Of a stretch of DNA of 36,600 nucleotides, positions 1-14,418 are shown piece after piece. The translations under genes were made by a program, and so were the position numbers. This DNA comes from Isochrysis galbana. Lineage: Eukaryota; Haptophyta; Isochrysidales; Isochrysidaceae. The notes beneath the pieces were generated by a model. It was not told where the DNA came from. It was given only the letters and a program-made list of their open reading frames with translations, and did not search any database. How positions within the stretch are numbered: the stretch's first letter is position 1; every line of letters starts with the position of its first letter. The stretch covers positions 1,549,877-1,586,476 of the forward strand of contig CM030945.1 of NCBI GenBank assembly GCA_018136815.1. Reading direction: 5' to 3'.

Positions 1-569
1 CGTCAATTTCTTCGTCGGGACCGTAGATGAACCAAGTATTAACTTAGTTAGCAATTTCACCCAATCAATGTGTACGCCATAGACACGCCCAACAATTCAC
101 CCTCGAACCTTCATCCCAAGAATATGGCCCCAGCCACACAACTCTATGCAACTGAGGAGGAATCGATCGCCATGGTTGACTGCACTGCAGCTGCCTTGTC
201 CTTTCTAGACATGCTGGCGCATCCGTGCGGTACAACTATGTATGGTTGACCATCTCATGGCGCAGCCGCTATTTTGCTGTTCGCAAGCTTGAGCACACGG
301 AGGGAATCCAACTATGGCATACCCAGATCGCACGCTGATGCCACGTCCATGGTTGTCGCTTCCACTGTTACGCCACCTTGAAAGCAAACATGAATCGCAG
401 CGGGCAAAAATCTCGACAACTTCCGTGGTTGCGGCGGAAGGTTGCGCTCAGGGCGCCGGACGCTCGGCGGCCGCATCTTGCCGGCAGCCGGAGACGCACC
501 ATGATTAAGAGGGACGCGGCGGTACATAGTCTACTGAAGAGGCGAGCAGAGAGCGATTTGCGCAATGTC
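1..569. other. Flank downstream of the DGD1-like gene, no gene recognised
   Basis: Only short, mutually overlapping open frames occur here and none resembles a known family. It is the 3' flank of the minus-strand galactolipid synthase that ends at 570, so part of it is probably 3' UTR. I see no repeat, RNA gene or mobile-element end. Confidence 0.5.
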
Positions 570-5806
<5,237 letters not shown>

Positions 5807-6430
5807 CGGTGGAGTGTCAACGTAGGATGGGCTCCAAGCCTCCCAAAAAAACCCTGCGCCCCCCCACCCCCCACCCTCCCTTTTCTTCGATGGGAGGATC
5901 CGCCTCCCCTCCCTCTCTCTCTCCCTCCCTTTTCCTCCCTCTCTCTCCTTATTCCTCTCCCTCTCCCTCCCCCTCCCCCTCTCCCCCTCCCTCTCTCTCT
6001 CCCTCTTTCTCTCCCTTTCTCTCTCTCTGTGGCTCTCGGTCCGCGGCGGCCCTCCGCCTCGCGGATAGAAGGGCGAGGCAAAGGGTGGGGGCGGGGCCGG
6101 GGGGGGGGGGGGGGGGGGGAGAGGGAGGGAGAGGGAGAGAGAGGGGGGGAGAGAGAGGGAGAGAGAGAAGAGAGAGGGAGATCTAGAGGAGTAGTTGGAA
6201 GCCAAGGGAAAAAACCGTTTTGTGAACTTCTTCCAAAATGCCACGAATTGGAATTAAATGAAATGGTAGACATTCTCCTCTCTCTCTCCCGTTGGTTCAC
6301 GAGGATTTGGACAACGCGAGGAGCACGTCGAAAGCCGTGGAATATTTTAGTACAATGGGTGCGCAGATTGCCCCGGTACATTAGTCTCTATCCTTAGTCC
6401 TTACTTATTAGCAGGGCGGTCACAGTTCAC
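5807..6430. repeat. Low-complexity CT/GA-rich tract upstream of the DGD1-like gene
   Basis: About 5850-6190 is nearly pure pyrimidine, then nearly pure purine, on the + strand, with (CT)n and (GA)n microsatellites and a run of 21 G at 6099-6119. Long open frames on both strands are artefacts of this composition. The tract lies just upstream of the DGD1-like start, so it probably holds the promoter and 5' UTR, but I see no specific element. 6190-6430 looks like ordinary non-coding sequence. Confidence 0.75.
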
Positions 6431-7141
6431 ACAAAAAACTTCTTCATTCTCGCCACGTAGCTCGCAGCCACGCCCGCTCCCTTTCCATTCCCTCGTCCTG
6501 CCTTGCGGCACGCCCCTCGTACTCTACTTAACCCTAGTACATGCCTAAAACCCCCCAAAAGGGGGGCTAGAGCTGGCATTCGGGTCGGGGCGCCTATAAT
6601 AATAATAATATAATAAAACAACTGAGCTTTAGTACCACTACTCCCACTAGCCCGGTACTATCACGACACCCCTCAGCGCACCTGCCCGTACGCCTTGACG
6701 TGCGTTGTCACTAGACACATACGAATATGCACCCCTACGAATCTCCCCCCTCGCCAACCCCCGGCTCCCATTATAACTCCCCACAAGCCACAAGCTACAA
6801 TGAGGGAAAACCCATTGAGGCGGACCGACCTACGTCGGGCGACTCTCCGGTAAAAAGCACCGGGGGGGGGGGGAGGAACCTCTCGTCAAAAAAGAAGAAC
6901 GGCCCTTACAGCTCTCGCCGCGAGCGATCCTCGAGAAATAAGGGACTGCGCCTCGAGGCTCGAGGTACCTGTACCTGCCACAAGGGTCCCCATAGGCGTC
7001 TTGAGCCTCTTCCTCCTCATCCCCCTCCTATCGCCAGCCGCCCCTCTCCGCCCGCTTGCTAACACAAACGGGGCTCGTTTCTCACCAGGGCACTCCATCG
7101 GGGGGGGGTGCAAATCCCCCCCTCTCCCTCGCTTCGCTCTC
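6431..7141 (+). repeat. Dispersed repeat, copy A (paired with 32432-33138)
   Basis: This copy aligns by eye, same strand, with 32432-33138. Shared blocks in order: an A-run followed by CTTCTT and TTCTCGCC; CCTGCCTTGCGGCACG; CACTAGCCCGGTACTA; CCTCAGCGCACCTGCCCGTAC; GGGAAAACCCATTGAGGCGG; CTCTCGTCAAAAAAGAAGAA; and TGCAAATCCCCCCCTCTCCC. Copy A has extra pieces, including a TAA-rich stretch near 6595-6615 and a C6-AAAA-G6 hairpin near 6552. No coding frame is conserved between the copies, so this is probably a non-autonomous mobile element or a piece of one. The ends are approximate. Confidence 0.75.
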
Positions 7142-7150
7142 ATCCAAGGC

Positions 7151-7287
7151 GAGAAGCGCTCAATCACCATCACCCACAGCATAGAAAAGCGTTCAATCAC
7201 CATCAGCCTACACGTGGAACGCGTTCAATCGCCATCACCCCCACCGCATGGAAAAGCGTTCAATCACCATCAGCCTACAAACGCGTA
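7151..7287 (+). repeat. Minisatellite, four ~34-bp units
   Basis: Four units each contain GCG(C/T)TCAATC(A/G)CCATCA and start near 7155, 7189, 7221 and 7256 (spacings 34, 32 and 35). Units 1 and 3 continue with CACCC, units 2 and 4 with GCCTACA, so the array looks like two copies of a ~68-bp dimer. It directly follows dispersed-repeat copy A; copy B at 33138 lacks it. Confidence 0.85.
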
Positions 7288-7912
7288 ACGAAACTTGTTT
7301 TCTGCATTTACACGGTGCGTGGACCTACAGCAAGCCACGGTAGCTTGGTGTAATACGTCATAGGTCATAGATGTGAGGATAAATCTATATTTAGATGTGA
7401 TTTTTGTTTGGTCGACGTGCGTTTTCTTTTTCGACACAAGGACATGCTATCCCAATCCACGTGGCAAGACGGAGATCTCATATTTGTAGGGCCTGGTAAG
7501 AGTTTCGCGCCGGACCCCCCCAAGTTTCGCGCAAAAGTTTTGCAAAGTTTCGCACTAATCCGCCCAAGTTTCGCAATAAGTTTTGCAAGTTTCGCGTCTT
7601 TTTCGAGGAGTTGTATGTTGTATGTACGTACATGCAATTTTAAATGTAGCTGTAGTTGGTTGCTGGGGCGCCATGATGCCCCGTACGCCCGCCCCCGGGC
7701 TCTGCCAGGGTGCCAGGGTCTTTGCAAGGCCTGCGGGGATATCTTCACCCGCACCTTCACCTGCGTCTGCGAGTGATACACTTGGTTGTAGCCACCCCGG
7801 AAATCAACCGGGAGACGAGACGATAGGGATCCGATAGGCACAAGGCACAACTAAGAACTAAGTGCGCACCCAGGACAATCCCGACACGAGGAGGGAACCA
7901 AACAAAACGACA
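7288..7912. other. Non-coding stretch with repeated AAGTTTCGC motif
   Basis: No convincing gene. Between about 7500 and 7600 the core AGTTTCGC or AGTTTTGC recurs at least six times at irregular spacing, which suggests decayed simple repeats. The remaining sequence is unremarkable. Confidence 0.5.
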
Positions 7913-7919
7913 CAAGTAT

Positions 7920-8487
7920 TAGCCCGGTCACTCACTCATTTTAACCACTATTTCCCACCTCCCCTGGGTGTCCAAGGATTCCTTAGGGTCCCCCCCTACC
8001 TGCCCCGCCAACTCCCTCCCCCCTCCGAACCACCCCCTCCCGCCCTACGAAGGGCAATGGCGTCGGTGAGGGGCCAAGTTAGCCGCTCTAGCCCTCGGCG
8101 ACGAGCGGTTTACGTGAGCGTCTTGAGTTTTGTGACACTTTAGTACATATTGAAGTCGAAGAAAAAGAGTATGACTTATGGTCCAGTGTGCATAGAAGTA
8201 GGCCTTGTGAACTTAGTGAGCCGGCGTCAAAAATTTTCTTATTATTCGATGTTTGTGCTTCGCATCAAGGGCCTCACTAAAATATACTGGAGGGGGGCCC
8301 GACAGTATTTCTCGTCGCCGTCTTCGAAGGCCTGAAATGCGGTATTTTTCAAAAATTTCGCCGGAGAACCCCGCATTTTTTTTGCTGATCCATGCTATCT
8401 GAACCCATAGGGAGCTTATTTATTTAGCCCCTCATTTGCTCATTGTAGTTGGTGCCCTCCGCACCCCCATAGTGAGTGACCGGGCTA
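7920..8487. mobile_element. MITE-like element with 17-bp inverted ends and 7-bp target duplication
   Basis: The left end reads TAGCCCGGTCACTCACT (7920-7936) and the right end is its perfect reverse complement (8471-8487). Directly outside both ends is CAAGTAT (7913-7919 and 8488-8494), a perfect 7-bp target-site duplication. The 568-bp interior holds no transposase, so the element must be mobilised in trans. A second copy starts at 36353 in the opposite orientation: 36353-36505 matches the reverse complement of about 8330-8487. The superfamily cannot be fixed from the ends alone. Confidence 0.85.
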
Positions 8488-8494
8488 CAAGTAT

Positions 8495-9862
8495 ACGAGC
8501 ACGGCGCACAAAATACCTCGATAGGTAGGGCAACGACATCTATAGATAGTCTATAGCGCATAACGAAAGGCCTCCCTCGAACTCGCACTCCGAGCCGGGC
8601 CCATGGGAGCAGAGCACCTGAGCACTTGGGCCGCACCCCCAAAACCAAAGTAAAAGGAACGAGGGGGGGAAGGTAAGGGGGCGAAGGAAAGGGAAGTAAG
8701 GGCGATGAACGAACGGGAGGTAGAAAGAGGATGCCAGTCTAGCAATAGGTGTTAGCGTTAGCCCTGGATCTTTAGATTTTTTTCCGCTCCTCGTTACTTG
8801 CCTCTCGCCCTGTCCCCTGCGCAGCAGATGGAGCGCCATGTACTTGGAGACTTTCTTGGATGACGCGCAAGGGTGTCAGGGGCATGGATTTCTGACGAAT
8901 TGGGAAGGCCCATAGGGCCTGAGGGCAATGAGGAAGGAGGCATGCCGGCGGCAGGCGCGGCGGAGGAGACGACTTCAGAGGGGCTGACGGGCTGAAGCCC
9001 GTCAGCAGAGGAAGGCGGGCAGGCGGGCTTGGGCGAGGGCGAGGACGGCGGCGAGAGCGACATCGAGCGAGTAGCGAGAGGCGAGGGTGAGTGTGAGGAG
9101 GGCTGTGATGGCAGGGGCTGGTGAGGCGAGGCGAGATTGTAGGGTCTGAGTGTTACGAGAGCGAGAGCGACGAGAACGAGAGCGACGGATGACGACTGGC
9201 GACAGGACGACGGACAAAGACACCCAGGAAAACACCCCGACTCTCGCCCCACGACTTTCTCACATAACTCGACTGAAATCAAACCCAAACACTCCGATCA
9301 GACAACAACGGACGACGATCAAAGGGCGATCTGTCGGCGATCTTGTCTGGAACGGGAATCGCACCATAACGGAATCGAGGGGCAATCTTGCTACGCAGGA
9401 TTCCAAGAGACCTACCAAATAAGACGAAAGGAGTGCGATGTGCCTAAGGGGGAGATACGAAGAGGTCGTAAATTAAACCTGATTGCCCCCAGAAGCAGAT
9501 AAAGAACCGCAGGGGAAATAGCAAATTAAACCTATTTGCGAGGCGCCTGGGAGGAAGAAAGGTAGGGAAACTTCCCTTCTCTCTTCTCTTTCGAGAGAAA
9601 GAGAGAGGGCGCTCCACAACCCACGATCCCATGCATCCAAGCGAAGCTTTTGACCGAGAACGAGAGAAAGCAGAGAATTATAACGATAAATACCGAATGA
9701 CGAAGAGAAGCCTAACGAGTGTCGATTCGCGAATGCGACACCCCCCTGCTAGGATCGAGCGTCCCGCGAGGAAAGAAGAGAACCTAACGGACATCGGAGA
9801 GCTCCAAGCAAGCCACGAGAAAGGCAGAAGAGCAATCCTGAACGAGACCGAATGAGCCAAGA
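8495..9862. other. Intergenic, no supported gene
   Basis: Open frames here (for example 8794-9288 on the minus strand) are Ser/Pro-rich low-complexity translations with no recognisable domain. About 9030-9090 resembles 21410-21470: both carry GGGCGA(A/G)GGCGAGGACGGCGGC followed by an AGAGCGA-type stretch, so a short piece is dispersed. Around 8600-8790 there is weak similarity to 22770-23010 (GAGCAC.TGGGCCG followed by AAACCAAAG), possibly two old copies of one repeat. Confidence 0.5.
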
Positions 9863-9936
9863 GCGAAGAGCGAATAAATCCGAAGAGCGAATGAAAAAAT
9901 AAATCTGAAGAGCGAATGAAACAATAAATCCGAATG
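9863..9936 (+). repeat. Short tandem repeat, GAAGAGCGAAT units
   Basis: Three degenerate units of GAAGAGCGAAT(G/A)AA followed by an A-rich ATAAATC segment. It is the first of several purine-rich repeats in the GA-rich block 9630-10300. Confidence 0.7.
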
Positions 9937-10024
9937 GAGGGAGAGCCGCGCGCCTAACGCCGAACCAAGACGGAAGACGTGATGAGCGACGCACCGAGAA
10001 GTTACGAACAATCGAGGACCGATG

Positions 10025-10230
10025 AGAACGCGGAACGACGGGAATCGAGAATCGAGAACGAGAAACGAAGAACGCGGAACGACGAGAGTCGAGAATCGAA
10101 GAACGAGAAACGAAGAACGCGGAACGACGAGAATCGAGAATCGACGATGAATCGAAGAATGAGAAACGAAGAACGCGGAACGACGAGAATCGAGAATCGA
10201 GAGCGAGAAACGAAGAACGCGGAACGACGA
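10025..10230 (+). repeat. Minisatellite, five ~45-bp units
   Basis: GAACGCGGAACGACG recurs at 10025, 10070, 10115, 10171 and 10215, spacings 45, 45, 56 and 44. Each unit also carries GAATCGAGAATCGA and GAGAAACGAA. The fourth unit has an 11-bp insertion. The array lies about 0.5 kb from the stop of the Ty3/gypsy fragment, on its 3' side, so it could lie within the old element's terminal region; that link is inferred from position only. Confidence 0.85.
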
Positions 10231-10608
10231 ACTATAAGAATAGTGCGCGACGATCGAAGAGACAGGAAGTACCACACCCGTCCGGACGATAAAGTGTAGA
10301 ATCGGCGGCCGGCGCGGCAGACCGCAGGACTCAACGCTGCAACCCATCCTCTTCTCTCTTTTACGAGAGTTTTACCTGGATGTTTGGGCGGTGTGGCGGC
10401 ACCCAAGTTACAACGCGGCGTCTCCTGTTCTTCGATATATGAGTAGTCGAACAGCCAACGGCGAAAGGCGGCGAGATAGTACGACGGGCTCGGCACGTCA
10501 CGCGCGAGCTAAACGACGAGGTACGGGGGTCTCCTGACAGAGCGCAGCGAAAGGGGAGGGAGATCCATCCTCCGTGGTCGAAAGGGGGGGCGAGCCATAC
10601 CTCTCTTC

Positions 10609-10668
10609 CCGCGGGGGGGAACTATTCGGCGGCCGCGGGGGGGAAATTCGGCGACCGCGGGGGGGAAC
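10609..10668 (+). repeat. Three CCGCGGGGGGGAA repeats
   Basis: CCGCGGGGGGGAA followed by (C/A)T occurs three times at about 21-23-bp spacing, separated by TTCGGCG. Each copy combines a CCGCGG palindrome with a G-run. Position, between the Ty3/gypsy frame and its presumed 3' end, suggests it belongs to that element. Confidence 0.7.
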
Positions 10669-10758
10669 TGGAAAAGAATTCCCGTACGTTCCCGTACCGC
10701 GATCAAACGTAAACGACGGCGTTGATAGATATCGGAGGGGGCGTGACAGTCGCGACTG

Positions 10759-11667
10759 TCAGAAGAACGCAGAGGGTGTATCGAGCAGAGAGACGAGGGT
10801 GCGATCCGATGGCAACAAGCGTGCGAGAGCCTCGGAGCGACAGCGAACGAAGGGAGGCGAGGCAAGCGCAGCGGGCGCAAAGGCGTGGGAGCCAAACCAC
10901 GGCGAACCGCGCGACGATCCCGACGAGTACCACCACTGCCCGAGGACGAAGACCGCGTGCTGCGGCCGCATCATTGGACCTGCAGGGTTGGCAACAGACG
11001 GGCGGGCTGAGACGGGCGAATGGGAGACATGAGCAACGGGGCCACTGTGCGAGGACGGTGCGAGACGAGGCGAGCGGCGCGGGGCCTGATGATCCGAGCC
11101 GGTGGTCTCGGATCCCACGGGAGCTTCGATCGCGTGCGACGTCGGTGGAGTTGAGACGGTCTGAGATTGTGATTCTGCAGCCCGCTTTCTCATCTGAGGC
11201 TTACAAAGAGGCGGGAAGGGGTGAGCATCATCATAGGCGGTGACGAGCGACTCGCAGCGGCGAAGCAATTCGGCTAGCGGCTCCCATGTGGCCGCAGCTT
11301 TCGCGTAACCACGCCACTTGACGAGATACTGCCTGGAATCACCTCGACCCTTGCGGTCAAGGAGTGAATCCACCAGATACTCATCTCTTTGGACGGGGTC
11401 TTCATCTGTGAGGGTATAGTAGGGACGGAGGTTAGTCACATGCACCTCCTCGGAGAGGAGGCGATTTTCTTGGTCGCGTAGTCGGTAGCGGCCAGCGCCA
11501 AGCGCCTCAGCAATGCGGTATGGTCCGCTATAGTGGTGGTGGGCGTCGGGAATCTCCGGCTCGCCCTCGCAAAGGAGGGCAGAGGGCCGTTCGATCGAGC
11601 CGGCAGCTGACGCGGCCGTGAAGGAGTCGTAGGTGGTTGCTTGCGGGAATATGTCTGAGAGGTCATC
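10759..11667 (-). pseudogene. Ty3/gypsy integrase C-terminal fragment with chromodomain
   Basis: The frame reads, in order, GPYRIAEALGAGRYRL, HVTNLRPYY (the C-terminal beta-barrel region of Ty3/gypsy integrases), then EYLVDSLLDRKG, QYLVKWRGY and TWEP, a typical chromodomain. After that come about 140 residues of disordered Ser/Pro/Arg-rich tail. No integrase core, reverse transcriptase or protease lies upstream, so this is a truncated element. The frame could begin at an apparent splice acceptor (TTGTTTGCAG, exon start 11667), leaving open that a host gene captured the chromodomain tail. Ten bases after the stop the minus strand reads TGTCACGCCCC, a plausible LTR start, but no partner LTR was found. 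Chromodomains bind methylated histones and can direct integration to heterochromatin. Confidence 0.7.
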
Positions 11668-11847
11668 CTGCAAACAACGGCGACAGCGAAGAAAGAGGAA
11701 CAATCTACTACAACAACGAAAGGGAGGGAATGATTCCGAAGACACGCGAAACTCGGTGACGAGCAATCTCCGACGACCCTATTATTGGAGTCAAAGAGAG
11801 AAGTCGCAGAGGGGGAGGGAGAAAGGCCGCGGGCTGAGCGTCGAGCG

Positions 11848-12360
11848 ATGGCAGCGAAGAACGGATCCATGATGACCGAGGAGGAGGTCGACCGTCGTCG
11901 CACCGAGCTCCGCAAGTACCTGTCGGAGGCGCGTGGCGGCTACGTGACCAAGGGAGGCGTGAAGCGGACATTCTGTCCGTGGGAGGTCGTCTCGGACGAC
12001 GTCTGCGCTCGCCGAGCTGAACAAGAAGGTCGGGTGCAGCGGGCGATCAAGATGGCCAAGATGATGAAGAGCCCGACGGGCGACGCCAACGCGGAGTTGA
12101 CCGAGGCGGAGACGATGGCGGCGGAGCTCGAGGCGATCAAGGGCCACAACGACTTCTTGGCGCGCATGCTGACGGAGGTGACCAAAGAGCGAGATTCTCT
12201 ACGTCACATGATCAACAAGCAGAACAAGGAGAAGCTGGAGATGGAGGATGAGATCACCGAGTGGCGCAAGAAGTTCGACGAGTGCCACACCATGTACAAG
12301 GTGATGGAGGGCTGCTTCTTGGACGCGCTGAACGAGAAGAAGACGGTCACATCGCTGTGA
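11848..12360 (+). CDS. Small coiled-coil protein of unknown function
   Basis: A 170-aa frame from an ATG in good context (GCGATGG). Residues about 1-70 are mixed, with a run TFCPWEVVSDDVCARR. Residues about 75-160 are rich in Glu, Lys, Leu and Met with heptad-like spacing (AELEAIKGHNDFLARMLTEV, KEKLEMEDEITEWRKKF), indicating a coiled coil. Codon use is strongly G/C at third positions, as in the window's clear genes. The same frame is open upstream to 11785, but without an earlier ATG. It stops 140 bp before the scaffold gap and begins 180 bp from the start of the oppositely oriented chromodomain fragment. I do not recognise the family. Confidence 0.6.
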   Translation: MAAKNGSMMTEEEVDRRRTELRKYLSEARGGYVTKGGVKRTFCPWEVVSDDVCARRAEQEGRVQRAIKMAKMMKSPTGDANAELTEAETMAAELEAIKGHNDFLARMLTEVTKERDSLRHMINKQNKEKLEMEDEITEWRKKFDECHTMYKVMEGCFLDALNEKKTVTSL

Positions 12361-12500
12361 CGGAGGCCAACAACGAGTGAGCGCCGAGGCTGACACTGTT
12401 GCCTCGGGCGGGCATACAGAGATGAGAAGTTATGCGAATGAGCAGTGCAAAGACGCTTGCAGCCGGCGGAAGCGAGCATGCGAGCGTAAGACACGGCGGA

Positions 12501-12600
12501 NNNNNNNNNNNNNNNNNNNNNNNNNNNNNNNNNNNNNNNNNNNNNNNNNNNNNNNNNNNNNNNNNNNNNNNNNNNNNNNNNNNNNNNNNNNNNNNNNNNN
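12501..12600. other. Assembly gap (100 N)
   Basis: Exactly 100 N, the usual placeholder for a gap of unknown length. It removes the 5' part of the leucine-rich-repeat gene, and the true distance between 12500 and 12601 is unknown. Confidence 0.99.
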
Positions 12601-13110
12601 CAAGATCGGCAACGAGGGCGTAGTTGAGCTCGCTGACGCGCTATCCAAGGGGGGCTTTCAAAAACTTGAGGAGCTCCATCTCGCTGCAAACAATATTGGC
12701 GACGTGAGCGTTGCGGCACTTGCCGAGGTGTTGTCCAATGGGTTCTTGAACAAACTCACTCGCTTCGATCTTGACCGCAACCACATCGGCGACGAGGGCA
12801 TGGTGGCCCTTGCTGACGCGCTGTCCAAAGGGGCCTTGAACAATCTCACTCATGTCGATCTTGACCGCAATTACATTGGCAACAAGGGCATCAAGGCGCT
12901 AGCCGACGTGCTATCGAATTCGGCAATGGATCGAGTAAAGGTTAGCGCTCACTGTACATGCCAGAGCTTAAATCCACGTCCCCCCAGCTAACCATACCCC
13001 ATCGCTTGTACATGTAGAGCCTCCGTGTGGCATACAATAGCGCATCGCAACCGGCCATTCAAGGTCTACAAGAGGTCTGCAAGAAGCGCAACATTTCTGT
13101 AACGGCTTGA
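12601..13110 (+). CDS. Leucine-rich-repeat (RNI/LRR_6 type) protein, 3' end only
   Basis: Immediately after the gap the frame encodes 28-residue repeats of the ribonuclease-inhibitor type: NKIGNEGVVELADAL, then NNIGDVSVAALAEVL, NHIGDEGMVALADAL and NYIGNKGIKALADVL, each with an LxxLxLxxN-like strand such as LTHVDLDRNYIG. The exon ends at 12940 at a GT; a 77-nt intron (12941-13017) ends TGTAG, and the last exon (13018-13110) continues in phase with a final LRR-like helix and ends NISVTA-stop. Phases agree (0/0). Such repeats form a curved scaffold for protein binding; nothing visible shows the partner. The 5' part is lost in the gap and no effector domain can be seen. Confidence 0.8.
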
Positions 13111-14418
13111 GGGCAGACATTTATTCTAGGCCAGTCCACTTTGGATGGAACGGAGGGGGGGGAATCTTCAGTGAACTCGCCGTGTGCGCAGCTTTTGGAT
13201 GATTCTATATTCCCTTGCCCGCGCCCTCCGTCCGCACCCCCATCCTGCCTTGCGGCGAAGGCGGTTTGCCTTCGTTCTTCCTTCGGTTTCACGGTTGGTA
13301 TATGTGGATGTAGGATTTCCGTGACGGGTTGTATACATGAAACATTAGTCACAAATTTTGCTTCGGGGAGAGAGCAACCTACTTTTATAAGTGGGGGACA
13401 ATGGGGGCCTCGCGCCCCCCTCTCTTCATCGCGGACACCCCCCGGGGTGGGCCCGTACATTCAACCCCAGCCCCTGCCCTCTGGCAGGGCATGGCATATC
13501 GCCGTGAACGAGGACTGGCCGCACAGCCATTCAAAAAAACTTTATAATATTCTTACCGCACGTGCGGCGCATGGACCCACTACTTTAACGCAGGACACTT
13601 TCTATACCCCCATCCCCCCGGCCCTTCCCCCCCCGCCATCAGGCGGCTCCCCCCGTACACTACTAGGGGGATAGGGGTGAAGGGCTTAGATATGCGTCCG
13701 GTGGCCCGCCCCCCCCCCCGGTGATCCGTTCCCGCGGCGGCGCGGGTTGGCCATGCTTGGCGGTCGGTATAATAACATAATCTAATAGCTAATCGGCGAT
13801 AGGGGGTCACGCACACACACATCTGCGGTACACTATTTGAGAACACATGTTATTTTTGCAGCTGCATTTGCTATTGGGGAGCTTGGGGCAAGTGATGCGC
13901 AAGCAGTGGTTCGCGCACATCAATATGGCACTATGGAAAAGCTGGTCGATTATATTGTATGCTGTGGAGATCACAAATGCTTTCCGGCAGACGATGTATT
14001 CCATGAAAAAAGCACATGGAAAACGTAGAAAGAAAACTATGGAAAACAACAAACAGCAAACCCCCAGGAAAGCAGTTGAAGACGGACAGTAATGACAAAG
14101 CTAACCACCCCCTCATGACAAAAAGCGAACCGCACCCTTTGATATGGACTTGCTTGTCCAGACGTCACTGCTCAGCAATTCGATAGTGCATGCGCTTGTT
14201 CATGGCTCTACGTTCTCTCGGAAATTTCCTCTGCAAGAAAGAATTAAGAAATATCGTTCGTAGATTCACACACAGAAAGGGCGTAGATATTCGATGCGGA
14301 CTCATCGCATACGCACGTCGAACCTTTGGTGGACAAAAACCTGAATCACTCAAAGTGGTGTACAGAAGCGAGATCGCATACGATGCGAGCCACCACTGCA
14401 ATGTATGCACAATTTCAC
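13111..14418. other. Intergenic region between LRR gene and MND1
   Basis: No supported gene; the open frames at 13141-13674 and 14190-14495 lack any family features. It holds an inverted dispersed repeat (13373-13488, listed separately). At about 13525-13560 an A-run followed by CTTTATAATATTCTTACCGC resembles the start of dispersed-repeat copy B at 32432. The stretch 13590-13740 has several long C-runs. The part next to 14418 is probably MND1 3' UTR. Confidence 0.5.
13373..13488 (+). repeat. Dispersed ~120-bp repeat, inverted partner at 33446-33568
   Basis: From CAACCTACTTTTATAAGTGG to CTGCCCTCTGGCAGGGC this segment is nearly identical (a few differences in about 116 bp) to the reverse complement of 33446-33568, about 20 kb away. 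It contains two strong hairpins, GGGGGCCTCGCGCCCCC and GCCCTCTGGCAGGGC. No coding frame is evident. Confidence 0.9.

Noticed and set aside
7151-7287. CRISPR-like look of evenly spaced repeats
   Set aside because: Units differ from one another, there are no unique spacers of regular length and no cas genes, and the genome is eukaryotic. It is a minisatellite.
8794-9288. 164-aa minus-strand frame with a hydrophobic segment
   Set aside because: No true family feature; Ser/Pro-rich composition and overlap with a short dispersed GA-rich segment suggest chance.
12377-12719. Open frames spanning the run of N on both strands
   Set aside because: Only frames interrupted by the gap; the part before 12500 has no LRR features, so the coding call starts after the gap.
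13807-14116. Short frames downstream of MND1 that could be a small gene
   Set aside because: No domain, no codon bias like the other genes, and competing frames on both strands; more likely spacer or 3' UTR.
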